Shown here in pieces: positions 1 to 5,189 of a DNA stretch of 10,748 nt. Position numbers and translations under genes: made by a program. The notes beneath the pieces were generated by a model. That model had not been told where the DNA came from and did no database searches. It worked only from the letters and a program-made list of their open reading frames with translations. The DNA is from JAXHNE01 sp038316995 (GTDB lineage: Bacteria > Patescibacteriota > Saccharimonadia > Saccharimonadales > JAXHNE01), in assembly GCA_038316995.1 (NCBI GenBank), contig JBBQAZ010000026.1, positions 1 through 10,748 of the forward strand. Direction: 5' to 3'. How positions within the stretch are numbered: position 1 is the first letter of the stretch; each line of letters starts with the position of its first letter.

Positions 1-73
1 GGCAATCTGCAAGAAAATCTTCACTTGCAAACTTGTTTGCAAAGCAGAAGTTTTGGGGTCGCAGAATGTGACC
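1..73 (+). repeat. Structured tRNA-associated repeat element, copy A (5'-truncated by window edge)
   Basis: This stretch aligns along its whole length with 5359-5431, at roughly two thirds identity by hand. Shared blocks are GGCAAT, TGCAAG, GGGGTCGC and GTGACC. It can fold as a long hairpin: 14-17 with 51-54, then 19-22 with 47-50, then 25-32 with 35-42, T18 being a bulge. A second hairpin is GGTCGC 57-62 with GTGACC 68-73 around a 5-nt loop. GGCAAT at the window edge would be the 3' arm of a first hairpin that is complete in copy B. From base 73 the sequence reads CGCGGTTTGGGA (73-84), identical to the tRNA-Pro anticodon arm at 171-182. The strand is assigned by analogy with copy B. The function is not recognised. 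Confidence 0.6.
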
Positions 74-123
74 GCGGTTTGGGAAACCAAGCACACTACT
101 AGATCTAACTGTTGCGTACACTA

Positions 124-129
124 TATAAT
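124..129 (+). promoter_or_regulatory. -10 box of the tRNA-Pro promoter
   Basis: A perfect TATAAT lies 14 nt before the tRNA-Pro 5' end, which would place transcription start near 136 and leave a short leader for RNase P. No good -35 hexamer is seen at 16-18 nt. Confidence 0.6.
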
Positions 130-143
130 GATTAAACACCTAT

Positions 144-220
144 CGGGGTGTGGCGCAGTTGGCTAGCGCGCGCGGTTTGGGACCGTGAGGTCGGAGGTTC
201 GAGTCCTCTCACCCCGACCA
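144..220 (+). tRNA. tRNA-Pro (anticodon TGG)
   Basis: A full cloverleaf of 77 nt. The acceptor stem CGGGGTG (144-150) pairs with CACCCCG (210-216), followed by A73 and an encoded CCA. The anticodon arm is CGCGG-TTTGGGA-CCGTG, giving anticodon TGG and proline decoding of CCN codons. The T-arm GGAGG-TTCGAGT-CCTCT is regular. It has its own -10 box upstream and a strong intrinsic terminator immediately downstream, so it is a single-gene transcription unit. Confidence 0.97.
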
Positions 221-254
221 AACAAAAAGCCCATCGAAAGATGGGCTTTTTGTT
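221..254 (+). terminator. Intrinsic terminator of tRNA-Pro
   Basis: A perfect 15-bp inverted repeat (221-235 with 240-254) closed by a GAAA tetraloop. The A-rich left arm and T-rich right arm make it usable in both directions. It starts at the base after the tRNA CCA end. Confidence 0.9.
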
Positions 255-314
255 TCACTGAATGTCGATTGTGTGATGTACGCGGGATAGTTATCATTAG
301 CTTAACCCTACGAG

Positions 315-320
315 TATAAT
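315..320 (+). promoter_or_regulatory. -10 box of a leaderless promoter for the 327 gene
   Basis: A perfect TATAAT ends 6 nt before the ATG at 327, which puts the expected +1 on the A of the start codon. A weak -35, TTATCA, lies at 291-296 with an 18-nt spacer. The short GAGG at 321-324 is only 2 nt from the ATG and lies upstream of the predicted +1, so it is unlikely to act as a ribosome binding site. Confidence 0.65.
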
Positions 321-326
321 GAGGTT

Positions 327-1034
327 ATGGATAGGCAAACCGTTACTTTAATAGGATCATTTAGAAAAGACCGAAGCAAATTAGAAGCTACGTTCAGTGA
401 TTTAATAAAGCACTTCGAGCTACTCTGCCCTGAGAGCATTGACTTTATCGACCATAAAGCACAGTTTGTTAAATCAGTTCATGAGATGGACGACAGTGTT
501 AATGTTATCGAGGAACGAGTGCTAGAATCCATTCGAAAATCTGACTTCGTATGGCTTTTTGCACCTGAAGGATATGTTGGCGTTAGTGCTTCATTCGAGA
601 TGGGGCTTGCGTACTCACTTGGAGTGCCAATCTTTACTGACTCTGATTTACGAGACGAAATGCTACAAACAATGATTACAGAAGTTGTTAAAAGTTCTAG
701 TGATGTGCAAACCCAAGTTCATAAGCCAGGCAAAGGCATATCGGGGCTACAGAGGTATTACCATAGAGTATCGAATAGGAGGGGTTGGGATAGCGAATCA
801 CCGAAAGACACGATGTTATTACTCACAGAAGAATTTGGAGAACTGGCTAGAGCAATAAGGAAATCAGAAGGACTAAAACGAGATGCTGGATATGATAATG
901 TTGGTTTAGAAGACGAACTTGCTGATGTGCAGTTGTACCTAGTGCATTTAGCAAATGGTCTAAACATTGACTTAGATGAAGCGGTAACACAAAAAGAGCG
1001 TAAGAATCACGACCGTCATCAGAAAAATAAGTAG
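327..1034 (+). CDS. Nucleoside 2-deoxyribosyltransferase-like / MazG-like pyrophosphohydrolase fusion
   Basis: A 235-aa soluble protein with two recognisable parts. Residues about 5-105 resemble the nucleoside 2-deoxyribosyltransferase fold: an N-terminal beta strand, TLIGSF, and the later block GYVGVSASFEMGLAYSLG (83-99) with Glu91, the position of the usual catalytic or substrate-binding acid. Residues about 140-228 are an all-alpha MazG-like nucleotide pyrophosphohydrolase, with TEEFGEL (167-173; Glu168, Glu169, Glu172) and LEDELADV (194-201; Glu197, Asp200), the metal-binding EExxE and ExxD pattern of that family. MazG-type enzymes hydrolyse NTPs or dNTPs to monophosphates, so a role in nucleotide pool cleaning or nucleotide salvage is inferred. 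The true substrate is unknown; defence by nucleotide depletion is another possibility. The start fits the leaderless promoter at 315-320, and the gene stands alone between two terminators. Confidence 0.75.
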   Translation: MDRQTVTLIGSFRKDRSKLEATFSDLIKHFELLCPESIDFIDHKAQFVKSVHEMDDSVNVIEERVLESIRKSDFVWLFAPEGYVGVSASFEMGLAYSLGVPIFTDSDLRDEMLQTMITEVVKSSSDVQTQVHKPGKGISGLQRYYHRVSNRRGWDSESPKDTMLLLTEEFGELARAIRKSEGLKRDAGYDNVGLEDELADVQLYLVHLANGLNIDLDEAVTQKERKNHDRHQKNK

Positions 1035-1055
1035 TACTCTAGTACGTCAGATGTT

Positions 1056-1217
1056 CTATTTGAACCACTTAGTTTTTGGATTACAAGCATTTCTAAGGTC
1101 GTCTAATATACTTTTAGCTTCGTCAGAGTATTCCAACAGATGATTTAGCAGTTCGCGTAGAGTATGTTCGACCCGACTTGACCAATAAAAAACAACTATA
1201 TTAATAGCGGTCGTTTT
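1056..1217 (-). pseudogene. Possible gene remnant or start-less reading frame on the minus strand
   Basis: An open frame of 53 codons plus a TAG stop on the minus strand (stop at 1056-1058; upstream in-frame TAA at 1218-1220). Its last part reads like real protein: an amphipathic helix around HTLRELLNHLLEYSDEAKS followed by a short basic tail ending KTKWFK. There is no ATG or GTG in the frame, and the only TTG lies well inside it, so as it stands it should not be translated. It could be the 3' remnant of a lost gene or a chance frame. It fills most of the space between the two flanking genes and overlaps the terminator-like hairpin at 1187-1219. Confidence 0.25.
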
Positions 1218-1219
1218 TT
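1187..1219 (+). terminator. Weak candidate terminator between the 327 and 1243 genes
   Basis: AAAAAACAAC (1187-1196) pairs with GTCGTTTTTT (1210-1219), 9 of 10 positions, around a 13-nt loop. The right arm ends in a T-run. The stem is almost all A:T, so efficiency would be low. Confidence 0.4.
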
Positions 1220-1229
1220 AATTCAAGCG

Positions 1230-1235
1230 TATAAT
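1230..1235 (+). promoter_or_regulatory. -10 box of a leaderless promoter for the lipid kinase gene
   Basis: A perfect TATAAT ends 7 nt before the ATG at 1243, so the transcript should begin at or one base before the start codon. No Shine-Dalgarno is present. No convincing -35 is visible. Confidence 0.6.
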
Positions 1236-1242
1236 CAATTTC

Positions 1243-2109
1243 ATGGATAAAAATTCACCATGTATTGTTAATCTACAATCAGGTTCAGCGGAAAAGAAAT
1301 ACGAGATAATTAAAGAGAGTTTAGACACAAAGTACACTTTTGAAGTTAGAAGCGCAACAAAGTTCGCGTCAGTATACAAGAAGGTATTAAAACTCAACCC
1401 ATCAACCATTATCTTAGCTGGTGGAGACGGTACGATTATTAAGGGCATTCAATCTTTGTTGGAATTAGGCTATAAAGGAGCTTTTGCGATTTTACCTTTT
1501 GGAACTTCTAACTATTTGGCAAGAGATCTTTCTATTCCCTTGACTCCAAAAGAGGCGCTGGATACTATCAAACGAGCCAAAACAAAGAAAATCCCACTCG
1601 GTGCCGTTAATGACGAGTATTTTGCGCTCATGATGACAATTGGACTGAGTCGATTGGTTTCAGCAAATGTTTCGGATAAGCTGAAGCAACGAATTGGCCA
1701 GGCCGCTTACATTGTAGAACTAGTAAAAAGAAGCAGGTACCACCAGCCTTTTACATACGAAATAACAATTGATGACGATAAGACGATTAAAGGGAAAAGC
1801 CACCAACTAACTGTTTATAATGCCGATTTAAATCAGCAAATGATGATACTCCCTAAACAAGACATAGCTGCCGAGCATTTAATGCTTGTTGTGCCGCGTA
1901 ACGGGAGGAGTATTTTAGGTATGTACGCTGCATTTCTGGTACATGCAATTAGTTTTGGAAAGTTTAAAAAACGTCTAAAAGTTTACAAAGCCAAAAAACT
2001 TGTGATTAAAACTGAACCTCTGCAAGATGCCGGAGTAGATGGCGAAGTTTTTTCTGACTCAACTTACGAAATAACTGCTGCAAAAGTTTTCGTGGATATC
2101 GTCTGCTAG
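1243..2109 (+). CDS. Diacylglycerol/lipid kinase, DAGK catalytic family (DgkB/YegS-like)
   Basis: A 288-aa ATP-dependent lipid kinase of the DAGK_cat/NAD-kinase-like fold. Family signs are VNLQSGSA near the N-terminus (the NPxSG-like strand), the nucleotide loop GGDGT at 60-64, LPFGTSNYLARDL at 84-96 (family form LPxGTxNxxAR) and DGE at 266-268, whose Glu268 is the catalytic acid in DgkB-like enzymes. The length matches the family (about 290-310 aa). Members phosphorylate diacylglycerol or related lipids to phosphatidic acid at the inner membrane face, recycling lipid left by envelope synthesis; the exact substrate here is unknown. The next gene on the same strand is another lipid kinase, about 200 nt downstream with its own -10 box. 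The ATG is set by the leaderless promoter at 1230-1235. Confidence 0.88.
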   Translation: MDKNSPCIVNLQSGSAEKKYEIIKESLDTKYTFEVRSATKFASVYKKVLKLNPSTIILAGGDGTIIKGIQSLLELGYKGAFAILPFGTSNYLARDLSIPLTPKEALDTIKRAKTKKIPLGAVNDEYFALMMTIGLSRLVSANVSDKLKQRIGQAAYIVELVKRSRYHQPFTYEITIDDDKTIKGKSHQLTVYNADLNQQMMILPKQDIAAEHLMLVVPRNGRSILGMYAAFLVHAISFGKFKKRLKVYKAKKLVIKTEPLQDAGVDGEVFSDSTYEITAAKVFVDIVC

Positions 2110-2159
2110 GCTAACCTTCTATAAAAATACATTCACCTGGACATTCTTCGGGTTTGCGT

Positions 2160-2178
2160 ATTCTGTTGGACACAGAAT
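2160..2178. repeat. Small inverted repeat in the 2110-2313 intergenic region
   Basis: ATTCTGT (2160-2166) and ACAGAAT (2172-2178) are perfect 7-bp arms around TGGAC. There is no T-run after it, so it is a poor terminator. It could be a protein-binding site or be incidental. Confidence 0.3.
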
Positions 2179-2241
2179 TAAACCAATGATTATTAGTTAT
2201 GGCCTTTAGTGATTAGTTGATCTTTCGATAGTTATTAAAAT

Positions 2242-2262
2242 AATAGTTAAGAGTTAACTATT
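2242..2262. promoter_or_regulatory. Perfect 9-bp inverted repeat upstream of the 2314 gene (operator candidate)
   Basis: AATAGTTAA (2242-2250) and TTAACTATT (2254-2262) are perfect complements separated by GAG. The site lies 39 bp upstream of the -10 box of the 2314 gene, where a regulator could bind. AGTTA occurs three times within about 30 bp here. No T-run follows, so it is not an obvious terminator. Confidence 0.35.
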
Positions 2263-2298
2263 TATGATTGCAAAGCAAAAGCAATAACTTGCATTGAT

Positions 2299-2307
2299 TG
2301 TTATACT
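2299..2307 (+). promoter_or_regulatory. Extended -10 leaderless promoter for the 2314 gene
   Basis: TGT-TATACT (TGn extended -10) ends 6 nt before the ATG at 2314. The expected +1 is the A of the start codon. Confidence 0.65.
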
Positions 2308-2313
2308 GTAAAT

Positions 2314-2964
2314 ATGATCATTGTACTCAGCACGCTCGCATTTGTATTTGCGACGCTCTTATTAAACGAATACCTCTGGAAAAAGAAAATTCTAAAGGGA
2401 GAAGGCTCACGGAAATTCATACATATACTTATCGGCAGTTATGGTGCTTTTTGGCCATTCTTTATGACATGGAACCAAATAAGGTTCATTGCTTTTTCTG
2501 CAGTTTGCTTTTTTTTATTCATGAGAGCGTCTGGTATTTTTCATAGCGTTTATTCTGTAAGGCGAAAAAGCTGGGGTGATTTAATTGGGCCAGGGGCCAT
2601 TGGTGTTCTTGCATTATTTGAGCCAACCAAGCTTGTATTTGCCGCGGCGGTACTACATATTGCTCTCGCAGACGGGCTTGCGGCGGTAATAGGTACTCGC
2701 TATGGAAAAGGGAATACATACAAGGTTTTATGGAATAAGAAATCGGTTGTAGGTACAACGACTTTCATTATTATTTCTTTCAATATTTTGGTATGGCTAT
2801 TTGTGCGTGGAGAAATTGGATTTACCCCGATTACCCTACCAGCGCTATTCATAATTCCTTTTTCAGCCGCTTATATTGAAAATATAGCTCCTTGGGGCTC
2901 AGATAATTTGTTCGTTCCGCTTACTGTGATTGCGCTTCTTGGTACGCTTCAAATTGTTATCTGA
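2314..2964 (+). CDS. CTP-dependent polyprenol/phytol/diacylglycerol kinase-like membrane protein (SEC59/DGK1/VTE5 family)
   Basis: A 216-aa multi-pass membrane protein. Hydrophobic segments lie near residues 2-18, 36-50, 57-72, 92-118, 150-165, 174-188 and 198-214. Family motifs are RKFIH (33-37), ADG (119-121), GTRYGK (127-132), KKSVVGTTT (142-150) and Glu189 followed by DNLFVPL (197-203), which match the cytidylyltransferase-like CTP-dependent kinases of dolichol, phytol or diacylglycerol. Such enzymes make polyprenyl or lipid monophosphates at the membrane. In a bacterium with a reduced genome, salvage of host- or self-derived polyprenols or lipids is a reasonable inference, supported by the soluble lipid kinase just upstream. 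The substrate cannot be told from sequence. The ATG agrees with the extended -10 six bases upstream. An overlapping frame from 2298 is a shadow. Confidence 0.82.
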   Translation: MIIVLSTLAFVFATLLLNEYLWKKKILKGEGSRKFIHILIGSYGAFWPFFMTWNQIRFIAFSAVCFFLFMRASGIFHSVYSVRRKSWGDLIGPGAIGVLALFEPTKLVFAAAVLHIALADGLAAVIGTRYGKGNTYKVLWNKKSVVGTTTFIIISFNILVWLFVRGEIGFTPITLPALFIIPFSAAYIENIAPWGSDNLFVPLTVIALLGTLQIVI

Positions 2965-2973
2965 TGTTATACT
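2965..2973 (+). promoter_or_regulatory. Extended -10 leaderless promoter for the VIT-family gene
   Basis: TGT-TATACT directly follows the stop codon of the previous gene (TGA 2962-2964) and ends 6 nt before the ATG at 2980. The 15-nt gap between the genes is filled by this promoter, so the pair need not be a simple operon. Confidence 0.65.
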
Positions 2974-2979
2974 AATGAA

Positions 2980-3540
2980 ATGAGTAAAAAAACTGGAATT
3001 TCTGCTGGAATAAAACAGCATTTTAACGATTATGTAAGTGAGTTTGTCTACGGTGGTATTGACGGCGCAGTCACCACCTTTGCTGTGGTTGCCGGAGCAA
3101 CTGGAGCAGGTTACGATATTCGAATTATTTTAGTACTTGGTTTCGCTAACCTAATTGCCGATGGCTTCTCTATGGGAGTAGGCTCATATTTATCAACCAA
3201 ATCCGAACAAGAAGTTATGGTGCGTGACGGCGAAAGTATTAAGAACGAGCCGTCGCCAATCATTAACGGCGCAAGTACTTACGCCGCATTTATTGCAATC
3301 GGGCTTATCCCATTGCTCGCGTATGTATACGGCTACATTGCCGATTATTCAAATCAAGACAATATATTCCTTGCTGCGTGTACACTTACAGCACTAGGAT
3401 TTATAGGAATTGGATTCTTGAAAAACAAAGTTACAAAGTCTGGCGCTGTTAAGAGTATTGCAGAAACCTTAGTTCTTGGTGTGATCGCGGCAGTGCTTGC
3501 CTACGCACTCGGCGACCTTCTTGAACAAATAATTACCTAA
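2980..3540 (+). CDS. VIT1/CCC1-family metal (iron/manganese) transporter, short form
   Basis: A 186-aa inner-membrane protein with five predicted helices (about 24-44, 48-70, 97-119, 128-147, 159-181). The first two carry the family signatures YGGIDGAVTTFAVVAG (24-39) and NLIADGFSMGVGSYLSTKSE (57-76). Known VIT1/CCC1 proteins export Fe2+ or Mn2+ from the cytosol in exchange for protons. Here the cytosolic stretch between helices 2 and 3 is only about 25 residues, whereas plant VIT1 has a longer Glu-rich metal-binding domain there, so metal capture may work differently. Function by family: cytosolic metal detoxification; the metal is not determined. It converges on tRNA-Gly with 26 bp between and no obvious terminator. 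Confidence 0.85.
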   Translation: MSKKTGISAGIKQHFNDYVSEFVYGGIDGAVTTFAVVAGATGAGYDIRIILVLGFANLIADGFSMGVGSYLSTKSEQEVMVRDGESIKNEPSPIINGASTYAAFIAIGLIPLLAYVYGYIADYSNQDNIFLAACTLTALGFIGIGFLKNKVTKSGAVKSIAETLVLGVIAAVLAYALGDLLEQIIT

Positions 3541-3566
3541 ATTAAATACGTAAAGTTTGAATTAAC

Positions 3567-3641
3567 TGGTGCGGGTGGCGAGAATCGAACTCGCGTCCTT
3601 TGCTTGGAAGGCAAATATATTAGCCACTATACGACACCCGC
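3567..3641 (-). tRNA. tRNA-Gly (anticodon TCC)
   Basis: On the minus strand the acceptor GCGGGTG pairs with the 3' CACCCGC that precedes A73 and an encoded CCA (the CCA lies at 3567-3569). The anticodon arm reads TTTGC-CTTCCAA-GCAAA, giving TCC, which decodes GGA/GGG. The T-arm GCGAG-TTCGATT-CTCGC is regular. Its 5' end is 6 nt from the stop codon of the HTH/LAGLIDADG-like gene on the same strand, and its promoter lies inside that gene. No clear terminator hairpin is seen downstream (below 3567). Confidence 0.97.
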
Positions 3642-3647
3642 AAAGCA

Positions 3648-4316
3648 TCAATCTACAGCATTATATACTGCACTCATCAATCCATCAATCTTACGGAACA
3701 AATGTACTCCTTTGTTCTTGTCTCCTCTTGCCACCACTCGTATATGAGCAGTGCCGTGAGGGAGTGAGTTGCGTTTGCGATCGGATTTGTCTATCCTTCT
3801 GTCAATCTGAGGTGTCATGAGATTATTTTTGGGTATTTTTGTAAGTTCTAGCCAAAACTTGCTGACTTCTTCAATTTGAGAATCGGAATACAAATGTAGG
3901 GCAATAACGAGGTTTTTAGGTTTTACGCCAAAACAAACAGCAAGCCAATGCAAACCGAGTTTTATTACTCGTGGATCAGAGTTTATTATTCGCACACTTT
4001 CTATTGTTTTCGATCCCTCACCGATATATAAGCCAATTCCTAGCATTTGTAAATCTCGTTTTGATAATTTATTTATGTACTGCTTTGCCCATGTGTTTAT
4101 AGATGCTATTTCGGCAACACGTTTATTGTGCCTAGCCGCACCTGCTTTAATTGGGCCGTGTTGAATTCTTGAGATTACGTCATTATTTGGCGTGAAGGAT
4201 CGATCACGAAACCAATTACTTAGTGTGCTTTTTGGGATACTGAGTTTGTCCGTGATCATCCCGTAGGAGTAGCCATGGTCTCGCAGTTTAGTTGCTTCGA
4301 TTCTTAATTCATTCAT
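3648..4316 (-). CDS. HTH plus LAGLIDADG-like domain protein (homing-endonuclease-like or WhiA-like regulator)
   Basis: A 222-aa basic protein. Residues about 5-40 form a resolvase/transposase-type helix-turn-helix, with ATKLRDHGYSYGMITDKL leading to KSTLSNWFRDRS. Residues about 88-135 carry one LAGLIDADG-like helix, MLGIGLYIGEGSK (91-103; Glu100 at the acidic position), then VRIINSDPRVIKLGLHWL. One motif per chain implies a dimer if it is an endonuclease. The family pattern occurs both in homing endonucleases and in WhiA-like regulators that lost nuclease activity, so catalysis cannot be assumed. It sits between two tRNA genes (6 nt from tRNA-Gly, 67 nt from tRNA-Arg), a typical site for small mobile genes. 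The start is supported by an extended -10, TGA-TACAAT, ending 6 nt before the ATG; no Shine-Dalgarno is present. Confidence 0.75.
   Translation of the reverse strand: MNELRIEATKLRDHGYSYGMITDKLSIPKSTLSNWFRDRSFTPNNDVISRIQHGPIKAGAARHNKRVAEIASINTWAKQYINKLSKRDLQMLGIGLYIGEGSKTIESVRIINSDPRVIKLGLHWLAVCFGVKPKNLVIALHLYSDSQIEEVSKFWLELTKIPKNNLMTPQIDRRIDKSDRKRNSLPHGTAHIRVVARGDKNKGVHLFRKIDGLMSAVYNAVD
3660..3688 (-). promoter_or_regulatory. tRNA-Gly promoter embedded in the 3' end of the upstream coding region
   Basis: On the minus strand: -35 TTGATG (3683-3688), a 17-nt spacer, and a perfect -10 TATAAT (3660-3665). The start would be near 3653, about 12 nt before the tRNA. Both boxes are inside the last codons of the gene that ends at 3648. 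Confidence 0.65.
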
Positions 4317-4322
4317 TATACT

Positions 4323-4331
4323 ATTGTATCA
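4323..4331 (-). promoter_or_regulatory. Extended -10 leaderless promoter for the HTH/LAGLIDADG-like gene
   Basis: On the minus strand TGA-TACAAT ends exactly 6 nt before the ATG at 4316, so +1 should be the start codon itself. Confidence 0.6.
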
Positions 4332-4362
4332 TATATAAAACGTTTGTTCGGAAGCGTCGATA

Positions 4363-4371
4363 TGCTATACT
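4363..4371 (+). promoter_or_regulatory. Extended -10 promoter of tRNA-Arg
   Basis: TGC-TATACT ends 12 nt before the tRNA 5' end at 4384, giving a leader of about 6 nt. It diverges from the minus-strand promoter at 4323-4331. Confidence 0.6.
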
Positions 4372-4383
4372 TTTTCCTGTTAT

Positions 4384-4460
4384 GCCCCGATAGCTCAGCT
4401 GGATAGAGCAGAAGACTTCTAAGCTTAAGGCCGTAGGTTCGAATCCTACTCGGGGCACCA
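4384..4460 (+). tRNA. tRNA-Arg (anticodon TCT), unusual anticodon stem
   Basis: 77 nt. The acceptor GCCCCGA pairs with TCGGGGC, followed by A73 and an encoded CCA; the D-arm GCTC/GAGC and T-arm GTAGG-TTCGAAT-CCTAC are regular. The loop CTTCTAA gives anticodon TCT, decoding AGA/AGG arginine. The anticodon stem is poor: GAAGA (27-31) against GCTTA (39-43) has G:A at the outer pair and A:G next to the loop, leaving three Watson-Crick pairs. All other parts look functional. No terminator follows; the DM13 gene promoter lies 39 nt downstream. Confidence 0.9.
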
Positions 4461-4499
4461 AATTCACATAAACTAGAAACGTTCGATCCTTTATTCTTG

Positions 4500-4505
4500 T
4501 ATACT
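4500..4505 (+). promoter_or_regulatory. -10 box of a leaderless promoter; decides the start of the DM13 gene
   Basis: TATACT ends 6 nt before the ATG at 4512. A TTG codon at 4497 is in frame but lies upstream of the expected +1, so the 4512 ATG is the likelier start. Confidence 0.6.
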
Positions 4506-4511
4506 GAGCTT

Positions 4512-5024
4512 ATGAAATTTTTAAAAGCTCACCCGTTTTTTTTCGTTATTTCACTATTCATAATTATTTTTATTACTTATAACTTAATAAAAGAGAGTAG
4601 AGTGGAGCGAATCGAACAAAGTAACACACCTAGCGTTGCGGTGGTCGAAGAATTTATCGAAGGTAATAACGACCAACAAAGAAGCGAAGTTGTTATTGGT
4701 GAAGCAATGTTTAGTGATGGCAAATCACCTTATAATGGTTCTGGCTCTGCAAAAATTATTGAAATCGATGGAACTCTTGTGCTTACATTTGATGAAACTT
4801 TTTCTACCACTAATGGTCCCGACCTACAGGTATACTTATCTCCAAACGAAGACGCTAAAAATCAAGGACTTGGAGAATTTGTCACTTTGGGTGAGCTAAA
4901 GAAGCAAAACGGCTCACAAGTGTATTCATTGCCTGATAATTTTAAGACCTATTCATCCGTAGTTGTTTGGTGTCGTGCTTTTCAGGGTGTTTTTACACAG
5001 GCCAAGATAAATTACTCTGAATAA
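4512..5024 (+). CDS. Membrane-anchored DM13-domain protein
   Basis: A 170-aa protein when started at ATG 4512. An uncleaved-looking N-terminal helix (about residues 7-24, with Lys on both sides) anchors it in the membrane. A polar linker (25-62) leads to an extracytoplasmic DM13 domain (63-168) with GSGSAKI (77-82), NGPDLQVYLS (101-110), VTLGELK (124-130), GSQVYSLP (134-141) and VVWCRAFQGVFTQAKI (151-166). The single cysteine in VVWC is the conserved DM13 cysteine. DM13 is proposed to take part in redox or electron-transfer steps on the cell surface; its role in bacteria is not established. The short upstream extension from a TTG at 4497 (MYTEL-) is disfavoured by the promoter position. The gene is flanked by tRNA-Arg and the tRNA-His region and has no co-directional coding partner. 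Confidence 0.85.
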   Translation: MKFLKAHPFFFVISLFIIIFITYNLIKESRVERIEQSNTPSVAVVEEFIEGNNDQQRSEVVIGEAMFSDGKSPYNGSGSAKIIEIDGTLVLTFDETFSTTNGPDLQVYLSPNEDAKNQGLGEFVTLGELKKQNGSQVYSLPDNFKTYSSVVVWCRAFQGVFTQAKINYSE

Positions 5025-5054
5025 TAGTACATTGATGAAAATAACTCAGTGATG

Positions 5055-5060
5055 TATAAT
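5055..5060 (+). promoter_or_regulatory. -10 box upstream of the tRNA-His array
   Basis: A perfect TATAAT; +1 would be near 5067. The transcript would run through the truncated tRNA-like copy at 5084 and then the intact tRNA-His. A weaker extended -10 (TGA-TACTGT, 5159-5167) closer to the tRNA is an alternative. Confidence 0.5.
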
Positions 5061-5083
5061 CACCCCTGTTCTGTTAGTATTTT

Positions 5084-5104
5084 TGGCGGATGTAGCTTAG
5101 TTGG
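5084..5104 (+). pseudogene. 5' fragment of tRNA-His (partial duplication)
   Basis: These 21 bases match 5189-5209 (tRNA-His base -1 through the D-loop, plus the preceding T) at 20 of 21 positions, 105 bp upstream of the real gene. The rest of the copy (5105-5188) does not fold into a tRNA, so it is a broken duplicate. Confidence 0.7.
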
Positions 5105-5189
5105 CGCAGTAAACCTGCAGAAATAAGTAGTCGCGTTATGCGTTCTAGTCAACAGGAGTGATACTGTAAGACCAGTTTTAAGTTAGCGT

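Noticed and set aside
1031..1043. Palindrome-like GTACTCTAGTAC just after the 327 gene
   Set aside because: Short arms with a 2-nt centre and no T-run; not enough to support a site.
2298..2546. Open frame overlapping the start of the polyprenol-kinase-like gene
   Set aside because: Cys/His-rich translation typical of a shifted frame; the overlapping gene has clear family motifs and a promoter.
3569..3820. Plus-strand open frame across tRNA-Gly
   Set aside because: It runs through a tRNA gene and then antisense to the HTH/LAGLIDADG-like gene; no protein character.
4497..4511. TTG start giving a five-residue extension of the DM13 protein
   Set aside because: It lies before the predicted transcription start; the ATG at 4512 has the exact leaderless spacing seen at neighbouring genes.
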